Shown here in pieces: positions 22,819 to 35,173 of a stretch of 64,000 nt of DNA (the first letter of the stretch is position 1; each line of letters starts with the position of its first letter). The notes under the pieces were generated by a model. The model had not been told where the DNA came from, made no database searches, and was given only the letters and a program-made list of their open reading frames with translations. The position numbers and the translations under genes were made by a program. The DNA comes from Emydura subglobosa (lineage: Eukaryota; Chordata; Testudines; Chelidae), in contig ML679966.1 of assembly GCA_007922225.1 (NCBI GenBank), positions 36,708,793-36,772,792 on the forward strand, read 5' to 3'.

Positions 22819-24114
22819 CAATAGTACCTCTTACAAGATAATGAAAAATTTGGAACAATCTGTAGGTGCTTTTGATACACCAGATGGCCGTATTTAAACC
22901 TCTGGTGATACAAAAGGAATTCATTTAGCTTTGTAGCATAAGGCCTATGATTTTTTTTTATCCTGTGCATTAGCGTTTGAGTTCAAAACCTGCACTATTA
23001 TAATGAAGTAGGAAAAGTACTAATATAGCAATATAATGTTAAATTGTTATCCTGTCAATTTTCATTATTTTGTAAAATATTATAGTGGTTGACAATCAGC
23101 TTTTTCAGTACCAGAAATCTAATTATAAAAGTTTAATATTCTTTGTAGTTGATAAAATTCAAGTTAGAAATTTTTTAGTAAGACACCTGAGTTAGCACTT
23201 CAGACATGTAAAATGTATCAATCTTTTCTCCACTTTTCTTTGACAGTTGGGGCTTTGTTGTTGTTCCTAAACTCTGTTTTAGATTAGGAAGCTAAAATGT
23301 GGGTTTTGTATAATTCAGTGCATATATTTTGCATACAGAGTAATGCTAAATGTTTAATAATAGACTGTGTTGAAAATACATAGAGGGCTTAATTTCAACA
23401 CTGAGTCTTACCTTTGCCCTACAAACATTTAAATACCCTACAACAATCACAACTGTTTTTAATGCATTTCTTCTTTCTAATTTTACTACCCGAGATGAGC
23501 TGGAATCCAGTCTAGTAAAATGAGCAAGTGTCATGGGTTTATGAAATGTAATCATCTTGTAAATATGAGACATATGCCCAATGTTTGTTTCAGGTTCCGT
23601 GCCAAGTACAGGAAATTTAATCCTAAAAGGTTTATGGGGTAATCATTGGATATTTTTTGCCCCTGCAAGGCCTATTTTTCTAATTTAAAAAACTGTTGTG
23701 TTGTACCATAGCACAGACTTTGATTTATTAAATAGACTTCCAGGAGCACTGAAGAGCAGAAACTTTTCTCTTATTGATATTTATAAGATACTGAGAGTAC
23801 CTAGTGAGAGGAGTCAGAATGTCTGCTTGAAGACTTATTGCAATAAAAAAATGGATGGAAAAGCTGTCAATTTGTAAAAACAATTTTCTATCAATACACC
23901 ACAAAGAGCTGTGTCATGCTGGCTGGATTGGGAGGGGGATTTATTATATTATTTAACATCAGTATGTCAAAATCATAATAATTCATATGAGATATGCCGT
24001 GTCAGGTACTGTAAGAAAGGTTATAATGTGCTAAGTAAGATGATGATGTTTGTGTTCATGTGTTATATGTATAATGGAATTTATGGCTATGGTTGATATA
24101 TCTGTATTTCAAAT
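22819..24114. other. Non-coding, nothing recognised
   Basis: AT-rich, with no motif-bearing frame and no assignable repeat. Confidence 0.5.
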
Positions 24115-25035
24115 TGTGCTGTGTCTGGGTGACACCCCAGACAGGATGGCTGCAGAACAAGTGCCTGCTTAATGGCCCATTAAGGAAACTCACAGGTACA
24201 ATGGGCTAGGGGGAGAAGCCAGGGATATACCTGATGAGTCACCAGGACTTATTCATATGACCCTGGACTCCATCTTATTCCTGTAAAATTCCACAGGCAT
24301 CATGGCAAAGGCCAAAGGACGTAAAAGGCAGCTGCACGACATCCATTTTGTCTTTAGTCTGTTTTCAGTCGTCTCCAGCCTTCAGCCACCTGCCTACCCC
24401 TGGATCATCTCATCTACAACTGAACTGAAGTCGTGAAACAAAGGACTGAGACCTATCCAGATATGAATGTATACCAGAGGGACTGGACTACACAAGCCTG
24501 CAAACTCCACAATTCTATTAGAAACCTGATATATATGGACTTTCAAATCAATTGTATGTGTCTGATTGGTTTAATCCTTTAACATTTATCTTATAGTTTG
24601 TTTCTTTCTTTTTATAATAACCTTTAGTTTTAGTTACTAAAGGATTGGCTGGCAGCGTGGTATTTTGGGTAAGATCCAAACTCATATTGATCTGGTACTG
24701 TGGCTGACCCTTTGGGGTCAGGAGAAACCTTTTTGGTAGAGAGCACAGAGTTTTAAATAACTGGTCTCTTTTCTGGACCTAGTGGCTGATTGGGAGCCAG
24801 AGACTGGAATGCAGTAAAGGGGGCAGTGTATATTTTTATTTTGGCTTCTTGATAACCAGTGCGGGGAATCAGAAGCACAGTTTGTGGCTGGTTGGGAAGT
24901 CTAACTTCAGTGTCACCCACCAGTGCTGGGAGAATCTGCTCTCCTTTTACAGCCTGCCCTGACATTGGCATTTTCAGGTGGCTACTCTAGGCACGGACGG
25001 GTCACAAGCTGCATTGGGAGTGATCCCTTATTAGT
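24115..25035. repeat. Unclassified long repeat, possibly LTR-related
   Basis: It starts near a small palindrome, TGTCTGGGTGACACCCCAGACA split around 24122-24143, and runs through AGGATTGGCTGGCAGC and TTGATCTGGTACTGTGGCTG. I recall similar text as a dispersed turtle repeat. I could not locate TG...CA ends with a matching duplication, and the right boundary merges into a CR1. Confidence 0.35.
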
Positions 25036-26144
25036 TACCTCACATCTTATCCACTATTTTGTTAAAAGAATGTAAAGGTTATTTAAATAATCTTAGTGCC
25101 AGGACTGACCAGTGGGAAAACAATATTAGAATGCTCCCTGAGTTCCATGTCATATGTAAAAGTCATGTAGAAGCTGAGCCAATAATAATGTACTCCATTT
25201 AATATGGACATGCTTAATACAAAAATCTGTTTAACTGGGATGTCTTCCAGCTCCTGCAGAGGAAGGCGAAAAACTTCCATAGTCTCTGCCAATCTGACTC
25301 GAGGGAATATTTCTTTCCGACCCCAGATATGGCAAACTGTTGGACCCTGAGCATGTCGGCAAGACCCGTCAGTCAGACACCTGGAAAAAAATTCTCTGTA
25401 GTAATTCAGAGCCCTCCCCAGCTAGTGCCCCGTCTCTGGCCATTGGGGATATTTTGCTACTAGCAGTAAAAGATGAGCCACATGTCATTGTAGGCAGTCT
25501 CTTCATACCATCCCCGCCACAAATGTATCAAGCTCAATCTTGAAGCCCCAGTGCTCCCCTTGGAAAGCTGTTCCAGAATTTCACTTCTCTGATGGTTAGA
25601 AACCGTCACCTAATTTCAAGCCCAAACTTGTTGATGCGAGTTTATTTCCACTTGATCTTGTGTCTACACTGGCACCTAACTTAAACAATGCCTCTCCCAC
25701 CCTGGTATTTATTTCTCTGACTCACTTGGAGAGAGGGAACCTATCTTCCCTCAGCCTTCTTGATCTCTTTGAGTCTCCTCTGGTATGGTAGGTTTTCCAT
25801 TCCTCTGATCATCGTAGTAGCCCTTCTCTGCATCTGTTCCAGTTTGAGTTCATCTTTCTTAATATTGGGAGACCAGAATTGCATAAAGTATTCCAGATGA
25901 GGTCCCACTAGTGCCCTGTATAATGGCAATAACACTTTCCTATCTTTATTGGAAATACCTTGCCTGATGCATCCTAGGATTGCATTAGCCTTTTTCATGG
26001 CCACATCACAATGGCGACTCATAGTCATCTTGTGGTCAACCAGTACACCCAGGTCTTTCTCCTCCTCCATCGCTTTAAACTGATATGTCCCCCACTTATA
26101 GCAAAAATTCTTGACTCTAGTCACAAACTGCCTGACTTTAAAGT

Positions 26145-26858
26145 TGTCGCTGCACCAATTCTGCCATGACCACCCCTCGCCCCCCCTCTACCCATTCAGT
26201 GCTAACAGTCAATCCACGACCTGACCTTATTAAGGTATGCCTATGCGATCGGCTGTGCCTTCGGCTCCCACGTCATATATGGGAAATGAAACTTAACATC
26301 AACTAGGAAACGAAACCTAGTGCACGTATCCCCTGGTCAATCTGGTGCTGGCACGAAGCTCATAAAAGGGGTCTTACCCAAGCCCCTGCTGAGAGCCTTC
26401 CTGAACTACCAGCCTCATCACCTGGTCCGGACTCTCCCGCTCCCGTGTCCCTCCCCCGAGCGTGAATCGTCTGTTAGCCGACCAAGTTTGAGTTTTTACG
26501 TTTATTATGCTGTGTGCCCTTCTTGCCTGGATGGTAAGGAGTTAATGGTCAGTCTGTGTTGCAGCTTTACATTCCTTCCTCCGTATCAGTCTGTAACTTG
26601 CAGTTAACTGTTTGTTGTCTTTTTAAAAGTAGTTTGTACCTGGCAGTTAACTGTCTGTTTAAAATCATTCTGTGTCTTGCAGTTAACTGTCAGTTCAAAT
26701 TCAATTTGTATTGTATAGTAATTGTCTGTTTCATATTCTATTGTATTAGTCTAGAAATGATTAAAAATCTATATTATTCCTGTTGTTTTATAATACAATT
26801 CATTTAGTCATTAATTGACTCATTATTGACTCTCGGGGATCATTAACCTGTCAGAACA
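26145..26858 (+). mobile_element. Solo LTR, 714 bp, with 5-bp duplication AAAGT
   Basis: The element starts TGTCGCTGC and ends GTCAGAACA, the TG...CA ends of a retroviral-type LTR. AAAGT flanks it exactly on both sides (26140-26144 and 26859-26863). It interrupts a CR1 whose text continues across the gap, which fixes both boundaries. A TATA-like CATAAAAGGG lies at 26361-26370, followed by a pyrimidine-rich tract, and ATTAAA at 26760-26765 is a possible polyadenylation signal, so the LTR reads plus. No internal retroviral genes are present. The remaining single LTR is the usual product of recombination between two LTRs. Family unknown; an endogenous retrovirus is likeliest given the 5-bp duplication. 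Confidence 0.9.
26600..26734 (+). repeat. Degenerate 36-43-bp repeats inside the solo LTR
   Basis: CAGTTAACTG recurs at 26601, 26644 and 26680, each followed by TGTTT or GTCAGTT-type text. A degraded fourth copy (TAGTAATTGTCTGTTT) starts near 26716. The units are 43, 36 and about 36 bp apart. The repeats sit between the TATA-like site and the putative polyadenylation signal. Confidence 0.7.
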
Positions 26859-27445
26859 AAAGTGTCCTTAACACTTTGTTCTATTAAATTTCATTCCATT
26901 TCAATTACTTCAGTTTTCAAAGTTGTCCAGATCTTCTATGGTATTCCAGTCCTCCACTGTATTGGCAATAACTCCCAACTTTGTGTCAGCTGAAGATTTT
27001 ATTAGCACGCTCCCTCTTTTTGTGCCAAAGTAATTAATGAAAATTTTAAATAAGATTGGTCCCAAGACTGATCCCTGAGGATCTCCAATACTATTCTCCC
27101 TCCAGCCTGACAGTTTACCTTTGTGTGATCCATTGCAGTCCCCCTTTAACCAGGTCCTTATCTACCTTTCAAATATTAGTCCACATCTTCTCTAATTTCC
27201 CCTGTGGAACTGTATCAAATGCCTTACTGAAATCCAGGTAGATAAGATCTACTTCATTTAATTTGTCTAAAAATATAATCAGTTATTTTCTCAAAGGAAG
27301 AGATTGGGTTGGTCTGGCACAATCTACCTGTTGTAAAACCATGTTGTGTATTATCCCAAGTACTATTTATCTCTCTGTCCTTAATTTCCTTTTTCAAAAA
27401 TTTCAAAGACCTTGCATACAACTGAGGTCAAACCAAAGTCATGTC

Positions 27446-29827
27446 AAGATACAGCATTTTTGCCTCCCTCTGAAATACTGACTTCCTCTTCTCCAGCATT
27501 CTACTTAATTTTAGTCTAATGAGATATGGAACTCATCCTTGTGACTTCCAGGAATAAGAGAAGGGGCTCTCTGTATGTAAGATGGCACTAAAGATTTCTT
27601 TAGCAAAGCAAACAAAGCTTGATTTGTGTCCGTCCAGGCTAAGCAAGCATAAGTCAGCAGTTCAGTGGAAATGAGGCTGACTTCTCACAATGTATGTGTT
27701 GATACTGCCCAGCTCTGTCACGTTGCAGAATGTTGTCTGACTCAATGTGGCCTGTTGAGATCCAGCTACTGTAGTAATGTAATTAAGTACTGGATGATAT
27801 AGTTGTTTTTCAGTCAGGAACAGATGCATTACTTATTCATATTTCAAACAATGAATAGGTTTTAGCAGTTAATTCTTTCCCTCAATAAAATGAACCAACA
27901 TTTTTGATTCACAGGGAACAAAGGATTGGTCTTTGTAATTTACAATACTTTACTAATAGCTGAATGCGTCTCCTTATATGCACAATAAACTTATAGTATT
28001 ACTAAAATGCTTTAAAATGGAGGCCAAGTTGTACAGTTATGAGAGACAAGAAGAACACAGTAGTTGAATGGGATGGGCCGTGTTCAGTGTGGTAGAGTGA
28101 CGGCTGATTTCCATTGAATGCTTCCTTTCCCTTCTGTTTACATAGTTCAATGAATATCAAGGGTCAGATTGTGTCTGTGCACAAAGCAGGGAGGGCTCAA
28201 GGAACCCAGCACCCCCATAGTTCCCCTGCAATGGCTAGACTGCTCCCTCCTAGAAGTGGCTCAAGTGAGCTTTGGTGGGGGATGAGAAGAAAACCAATGG
28301 TAGAGGTTGTGTAGTGTACCCACTTCTCTTGTATGCCGGGGCACAGTCCTTCCCAGAGGACTCCCCTTTGCAGTGTAGTTCCATGCTTACCCCTGAATGG
28401 CACAATTTTGCAATGGGTAATGTTGAACGTTGCAATTTCAGGCTGAGTGGAAGGAATATTATTCATTTGCATTTGCTGAATTTCTTTATAATTGAAAATT
28501 ATTTACTTTTCACGTTGTTCTACTGAAACTGTATTGTCAATATAATCCTTTAGGTACACCACACCATGAGAGTTGTTATAAACACACACCATATTTTTTC
28601 TTTCCTCCAGTCAGTAATGGAATTGGTGCATTTTCTCGTTAAAGTAGTGATGCGTTGTTCCCAAGTGTGGTATAAGGTTTGAAGAGCTCATGGTAAAATC
28701 AGTTTCTCAATGGTAGTTTCTCCTTCACTGACATTTCACGTCCTGATGCCTTGATCTCCAGTTTGTGCTCAAATGCTGTTTTTTTTTTTAACTTCCTTTA
28801 ACTTTTAGTAGGAATGGCCATATAGCCCTCCCCGAAAATCAAAGACTGTGGCAGCATTTAGACTGGAAACCTATGGAATCTCACAACAAGGCCTAATCAC
28901 AGTATGTTAATCAGCCTGTTCAGTGGTAATTTTAAATCTTCTCCAACCCCAAGGCCCATTCTGGGATGAAGAGCAGCCTCCTGATGAAGTCCAACAGGGA
29001 CCAAACTGAGCATACCTATTTTTCCTAGTAAGGGCTTAAATAGACACCTACAGTGATAGGTGCTGTAGAAAACAATAAAATAGAGTCCCTATCAGTGCCA
29101 TCAATATTGGCATTTGTATTGCTGCAGTTTTTAGAAAATCGCTTAAATGCCGGTACTCAATTTAAGATGCTACTCACAAAGCCTTGGCACTGGAGGAACA
29201 GGCTTACTTCACATTTGAAAACCCAACAAGAGTTGATAGTCTGGAAATCTTCCCGCCAGTCTACTCAAAATGTTGAGGAGGTTTAAGGAAGTTATTTGAG
29301 TCTGAAGAAATCACAGCCTGTTAAAGTGAGTAGTGAAGGCCTTTAATCTGATTACTGTGGCAGAATGTTTTTTTTTTCTCCTCTAGGTCACAAGTAAGGG
29401 AGAAATAGTCCTGTGTTTGGTTGTCCTGATGGTGCAATGCCAGCACAGCACAGCAGCTCATTGATTTGACAAGATCTGGGACTGTGGTTCATTAGGGTCT
29501 TCTAGTGGACACAATGTGTCAGCTGCTCAGTGTGTGTCTTTTCCTCTCCAGCAAGGAAGCAGCTTCCCTTGTTAGAATACTCCTGCTAGCAGCAGAGCCC
29601 AAACACCCATGTCAGTATCGGTAGCTGGTGGGCATGGGGGCAGGAGAACTGTTCTTTTGATTTTTCTTACAACCAGAGCTAGCTAACTTCTGTGGTGGAT
29701 ACTGACACTGGGGGATAATAAATTGAAATAGAAGAGAATGGAAGGTATTGCAAGTATCATTGGGGGCTTAATATAGTAACCATGAGAATAGGCAGGTAAG
29801 GCAGAAGTCTGTTGTCTAGGCAATACT
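27446..29827. other. Non-coding, nothing recognised
   Basis: Overlapping 60-90-codon frames on both strands at 28114-28526 have no domain content. T runs at about 28782-28791 and 29368-29377. No assignable repeat. Confidence 0.45.
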
Positions 29828-29835
29828 GCTTAAAA

Positions 29836-30203
29836 CAATGATTCTCAGCCAGGGGTAGGCAGAAGTCTTCCAAGGGGTACACCAACTCATCTAGATATTT
29901 GTCTAGTTTTACAACGGCCTGCATAAAAAGCATTAGGAGAGCCAGTAGAAACTAAAATTTCATACTGGTCTATACACCATAAACTGAAATGTAAGTACAA
30001 TATTTATTTTCCAATTGATGTATTTTATAATTTTGTGGTAAAATGAGAAAGTAAGCAATTCTTCAGTAATAGTGTGACACTTCTGTATTTTTATATCAGA
30101 TTTTGTGAGCAAGTAGTTTTTAAGTGAGGTGAAACTTGGGGGTATGCAAGACAAAGCAGACTCAGAAAGGGGTACAGTAGTCTGGAAAGGTTAAGAGCCA
30201 CTA
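29836..30203. mobile_element. hAT-type MITE, 368 bp, with exact 8-bp target duplication
   Basis: The left end CAATGATTCTCAGCC and the reverse complement of the right end, TAGTGGCTCTTAACC, are variants of the hAT terminus usually written CAGTGGTTCTCAACC. GCTTAAAA flanks the element exactly at 29828-29835 and 30204-30211. The interior is AT-rich and has no transposase. Confidence 0.85.
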
Positions 30204-30211
30204 GCTTAAAA

Positions 30212-32362
30212 TCATGTTTAAAACAAACTGTAGACCTCTTTATTTGCTTTTGCTGCTACTGAGTCTTCAGGGTCCACATTTTCAAGCTTTTCTCCATATA
30301 CAAGAGGGCTAGAAACTTACTTAAACATTAAAGCTGAAATTCTTGCATAATCATGTGATTCCAGGAAATGGAGATTTAAGAAACACACCAAATGCTGTGG
30401 GATTTGCAATTTTGGATTCTGAGCATCAGAGCTAGTTAGAGAGTAAATTTATGTGTGAAATTCATAATTTAAAGGGAAAGATAATTATTTGACACTAAGC
30501 CAACAGTCGCAGGAGGATCTGAGTTGTGAATCAAGCTTAGTTCTTTATTCTGTTAGCCTGCAGTGCTGCAGAGGCAGGATGCTCAGTTCCTAGAGGTGAG
30601 AGAGAGAATGTTTTGCATTGCTCTTGAGTGGTACCTTCCAGCTGATGTGTGAAGTGGAGATGATGGGTTCTAGAGAGAGGGGATGTGTCTTTTTCTCCCT
30701 AGAAGAATAGTGAGGTTGTCATAATGATGGGACTTTGAAGATGGAGTGGAGAAAAGAGGAAAACCTGTGAGGTGGGGAAGCAAAAATCAGCCTGTGTCCA
30801 ATAGCAAACAGATTTTATAAAGGAAAGCCTATCTTTACGGAAGGCTATTGTCTTTAGTACTAGAGTTAGCAGAACATGCACCTACATGGGACTCTGCATG
30901 TGACTATGTGCTTTGAAATCCCACTGTCAGTTTCTTTTAGATGTTCTTCTGAATTTCTAAAAATATATGCTTTTATAAAAGTGTAACTTTGTCAAAGTGT
31001 TGTTTTTCTTTCTCCAAACCATTGTGGATGTTTGTGAATACCTAATGCAATTAATTACTCATAATAGATGACATTTCTTTTCTTTATGGTGCTGAAATAG
31101 AAGTCAATTATCATTCCAAAATAGCTCAAGTTTCCAGCCTTCAAAGAAATAAAAAATAATATAAGTTTGGTCCTTGATGACTATAGAGAAGGCAAACTTG
31201 TCTCCTTGTGTGCACAAAGGCTCTTATACATTATTGGAGAAAATAAGATTCTCTTAACAGAACAATACCTGGGATTATGGACTGGTTTGATAACAGACTG
31301 CAGAAGAAGTCTAGAAGTTTTGCCCCATTGTCCCAGTAAAAAATGCTTCTCTAAAAAAATGTTTTTCATTCCTACTACTGTAAGTTAAAGCTTGCTTATT
31401 ACTGTTGCATAAAACATTCTTCAGGGACTCATCTTTTTGTGTATGCAGGTAACTCCCACATAGAGGGAAGAATAGATATTACTTTTTGGTTTAATTTTTG
31501 TGGGTTGTATATTTCAAATTCTGGACTAAATCCTCAGGTGTACCAGAGCAGTGTGGAGGAATAATAGGTGGGTTTCTTTCACTTTTCCTTCACGGCACCC
31601 TGGTGATGTTGGATGCTGTAATTCTTGGAAACTCTCAAGTTACCACTCCTATGGTGATCCTGGCTGGCGCACACATGCTCCAGCCAGACTCTGGAATACT
31701 GATGATACATCTCATCTTTAGCCCACTTCAGAAAGGGGGATCCTTAGATGCTGCTTTGGGCCAGCTTTAAGTTGACTTTCCACCAGTGGAGCAACACAAA
31801 GGAGACTTAGGAGGGGCTGTGGATTAGTCTCTTTGTCTCTTGTTTTTCTTTTGCAGACAATTGCTAAATACTTCTGTTCCCAATCAGTTTGTCCTCTGGC
31901 ATTTATTTGGTCTTTTTGGGTTTGATATGATTAGGTTCTGCTGTGCAATAACTGAACACAGGCAAACAGTGTGTTTCAATGTTGGGTGGTTAAGGGTTCA
32001 AGCGTAGAGGAACAGTGAGTAACCACAGATACAGGAGGGTTGTTTTTTATTTTTTTGTTTTGTTTAGATTTTGCTGTTTATGAAGTGATTTCTGAGTGGG
32101 GTATTTCTTCTATGGCACACATAAGGGACTGTGCATCTTCAGCCTTCAACACTGTCGTCATAACTCTGGATTTCTGGTATGCCTCTTGCCAGTGTCATAA
32201 GAATTTGTCATGAAAAATGTCACATGTTCATATACGGTTACTACACACGTTGTTATTGAAGGTATTTTCCATTGGATTTTCTTAGAAGGTTGCTCAAGTT
32301 CTGTGCTTTGCAACATAATTTTTTAGTCCATATTCTTCAGTCTTCCTTTGCATGTTTCACAG
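30212..32362. other. Non-coding, nothing recognised
   Basis: A 90-codon frame at 31498-31770 has no recognisable domain. No repeat could be named. Confidence 0.45.
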
Positions 32363-32512
32363 GTGCCTGGCACACAAGGGATAGGCAATCACTTTGTGGC
32401 AGCAGCAGTTTTGATTTCAGTGTATTTAGTGTGCTCTTTTCCGGCTGTCATTTTATTGCTAATTGCCATCTTTGGATATATATCAGCAGTTGGCTCAGTC
32501 CCAACTATGAGG
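32363..32512 (+). CDS. Candidate host exon encoding a membrane-like segment (weak)
   Basis: A 150-bp block lies between a pyrimidine-rich acceptor (TTCTTCAGTCTTCC...TTTCACAG, AG at 32361-32362) and a strong donor (AGG then GTGAGT, GT at 32513-32514). In the phase-0 frame it gives exactly 50 residues: VPGTQGIGNHF, then about 30 hydrophobic residues including LVCSFPAVILLLIAIFGYI, ending SVPTMR. That would fit one or two membrane passes of a multi-pass protein. I cannot name the gene. Against it, a second frame is also open across the same block, and T-rich non-coding DNA easily yields hydrophobic frames. No neighbouring exon was recognised on either side, so this is a hypothesis from splice signals and hydropathy only. 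Confidence 0.27.
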
Positions 32513-34275
32513 GTGAGTGGAATGAGTGGGTGGGTGGGAATTCTGCTATTGACTTTAATGGGGCAAGAAGTTCAACCTAAGTATTTCATTAATTGCTGTT
32601 TAAGATGGGGGGGGGAGGGCTCACAAATCTTTACAGGTAAACAGTAGGGAAAATTAAGATGAAATCCAATATTTCCCTGCTATCCATGACAACCCACAGA
32701 AACAGAACATCTCTCACTACCACAAGATTACTTTGTTCTCTTCTAAAACAGAGGCTTCTGTTGCTAATGTACTGGCACCCACTCAGCTAGGAATGTGGGT
32801 TTTTTTATACTGTGTATGTCACTTGGGAAAATGCTTGGTCTGTCTATTTCAACACTCACTATCAAGTATAAACTCACTAATGGGGGGAGGGGTTTTAGAG
32901 AGATGGGACCGAACCAAAACCTTGGATCTAAATCTGGATCTGAGACTGATCTTTGTATCTCTTTAGTGAGCAGCACTGAAAACCTCAGATCTGAATCGAA
33001 CCCTTCCCAGTGTTCAGGGTGTTCAGATTCTGGCCATAATAGACATAACTTTAAGCTACAAATTTGCAGTGTTTGGTTTCAAAACCCATCTCTAATTATA
33101 AACCGTCAAAATACTTGAGTCAGTCCTGCAGCAAGCCTAGGACTCTGTGCCTTTTTGTCTAACCTGTACATTTCTGATAGCATGGTATTGAGGCACCTAA
33201 TACAAAATTAAGACATTAATTTTTGTTTGCAAAGGACTATTCTTTTTGCCACACATTGATTCAGCCTGTCTTGTTTAGTGACCTTATACAAGCCACTTGT
33301 AATGTAAAATCTATTCTATTCCACAGAGGTTTTTATACCACGCTTATTGTAGTATCAGAATCTGTAGACTTCCATAATTTGTGTTACCTAGAAAACCCTG
33401 GCTCCTTTTTGCTGGATTAAGTCCAAACTAGATGAGGTAGGCAGGTTTTTCTGTTCTGGGGAAAACTATATATCTGTCATAGGAAAATACTATTAGAGGT
33501 TTTATAAGAAAGTGATTTTTAACTAAAGATAATACTAACATAAAATCCCTTTTAACTAAGGTATTTAATAGCCAAATAAAATATTTTATGTTCAATAGCA
33601 CATAACCAGCTATCTATCAGAATAAATACAGACATTTCACTTTGCACCTGATGTGTGCAGAAGAGGCTGCTAGTGCTACTGAATAATGGTACTATAGCCC
33701 AGGAATTGCCACTGTTGAAATAAGCTAAAGGTAAAAGAAAAAGAAAGCTGTTAACATCCTGAAGCTGTCATCACAGTAAAGCACGTCAGAGTCAAATAGC
33801 GATAAACATGTCTGAGCTTGCAGATGGTTGGTAGGTGGTGTATGTTATTTTTAGAAGTACAGTTTGTTAACATTTTTAGGGCACCTAACATTTATTATTA
33901 TTCCTATTTTATAATATATTTGGTGGAGTTTCAAAGAGGATTTTAAAAGTACAGAGAAAACATTTGTTTGGCCACCCTTCCCCCCAAATTCAACAAATGC
34001 ATCTCTGAGACTCTTAAAATCTGGGTTTCTTTTGCCAGCATCCAGACCAACAGTCATTAAAAATTGTTTTTCAGTGAGCTGCAAAACACTCTTACACTTT
34101 GAGAAATTATTTCCTGACCTCCAGTCATCCATTTTCTCTGTGGTGGGACCTGCCTTATCAGTCCTAGTGGTCTATTTTGCACATCCAAGTATGAGAACTG
34201 CACATCTAGTGTGTTTATATTTATTGCTTTAAACGTGGTGGTAATTGATGAGAACCACTGAGCCTAAGCTACTAG
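32513..34275. other. Non-coding, nothing recognised
   Basis: Several frames of 65-107 codons (32733-33118, 33851-34132) lack domain content. A G run lies at about 32608-32616. No assignable repeat. Confidence 0.45.
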
Positions 34276-34347
34276 AATGAAATCATGGCCTCACTGAAGT
34301 CAATGACAAATTCTTGTTAACTACAGTGGGGTCAAGGATTTCACTCC
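34276..34347. mobile_element. Fold-back element (CAATGGG family)
   Basis: AATGAAATCATGGCCTCACT pairs with AGTGGGGTCAAGGATTTCACT. It is the third copy of the family seen at 4.55 and 22.75 kb. Confidence 0.5.
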
Positions 34348-34719
34348 TGAAAAGGTGTGATCCCTGCTCTGAAAAATTGACAACCTCTGTAGACATCACA
34401 AATCAGACATGCACTATCAGATGACAACACCCAGATGAAGGTTTTTAAATTTGCTCTTATGTTTTTATGTATTGTAATGAAGTCATTTATAAATATTGCT
34501 GTTTCCTTTTTATCGCTGAGCTCTTGGGGTAATATTGCTGCTTACTACCTCTTTCATCAGAGGACTCGCCACATCATCTCCCTCCTGGAAAGAAGACCCA
34601 AATTCTTAAAGTGAGAGTTCATTTTATAAAAAGGAAATTCTCTGAGATAGGACTCTATGCCTTTAGCAATAAATTTCACTGTTGAAAGGACCAGACTTCC
34701 GGCAGCAAATAATTAAGTG

Positions 34720-34862
34720 ACAATACAAAAAGACACGGTGGGTGAGGTAATATCTTTTTTTGGACCAACTTGGTGAAGGAGATATGCTTTTGAGTTCCAC
34801 AGAGCTCTTCTTCAGGTCTTGGGCAGGACTGAAAGACAACTAGGGGGACAGCTTGCATTTCA
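34720..34862. repeat. Interspersed repeat of a widespread amniote family
   Basis: GGTGGGTGAGGTAATATC, TTTTTGGACCAACTTGGTG and AGAGCTCTTCTTCAGGTCTT match a repeat I have seen often in reptile sequence. Superfamily not known to me. Confidence 0.55.
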
Positions 34863-35173
34863 GTATATCATTGGCATTTAGTGTAAAAAGGACAAAGGTT
34901 TGGTAATTGAATTCTATCTTAGTAATAAAATTTCTCAACCAATACAAAGTGACTTGAATATTAAAGTACATAGAGCAGAAAGATTATTAACATACTGAAG
35001 GTTTAGCCTTCAGACCTGCAGCCATCAAAACAGGCCTTACTTTGGCACAAGATACAGTATGAAGATGGACTCCAAGTGGTTAAAATATCTGACCTATTAG
35101 TATAACTAGGTATAAACAGTTCTTTGAGAAATACATTGCATATTCCCCCTGGTGGTGTGTGTGTATATATATT

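Larger units (their letters stand above)
25040..27445 (-). mobile_element. CR1 LINE, 5'-truncated, interrupted by a solo LTR
   Basis: In antisense, the element begins with the CR1 3' region (CTTAATACAAAAATCTGTTT, TTCCGACCCCAGATATGGC, AGACACCTGGAAAAAAATTC, TGTAGGCAGTCTCTTCATA). It then enters the open reading frame. The minus strand from 26124 to 25741 encodes 127 residues that read as the C-terminal part of CR1 ORF2, downstream of the reverse-transcriptase active site. Recognisable stretches are EKDLGVLVDHKM, AILGCIRQGI and PLYRALVGPHLEY. The text breaks at 26144 and resumes at 26859 with CR1 reverse-transcriptase coding sequence (CAAATGCCTTACTGAAATCC, CAAAGACCTTGCATAC). It ends near 27445, far short of full length. 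Stops and frameshifts make it inactive. The CR1 family copies itself by target-primed reverse transcription. Confidence 0.9.

Noticed and set aside
31498..31770. 90-codon plus frame with hydrophobic stretch
   Set aside because: Considered as an exon upstream of the 32.36-kb candidate, but no acceptor or donor fits the frame and no family is recognised.
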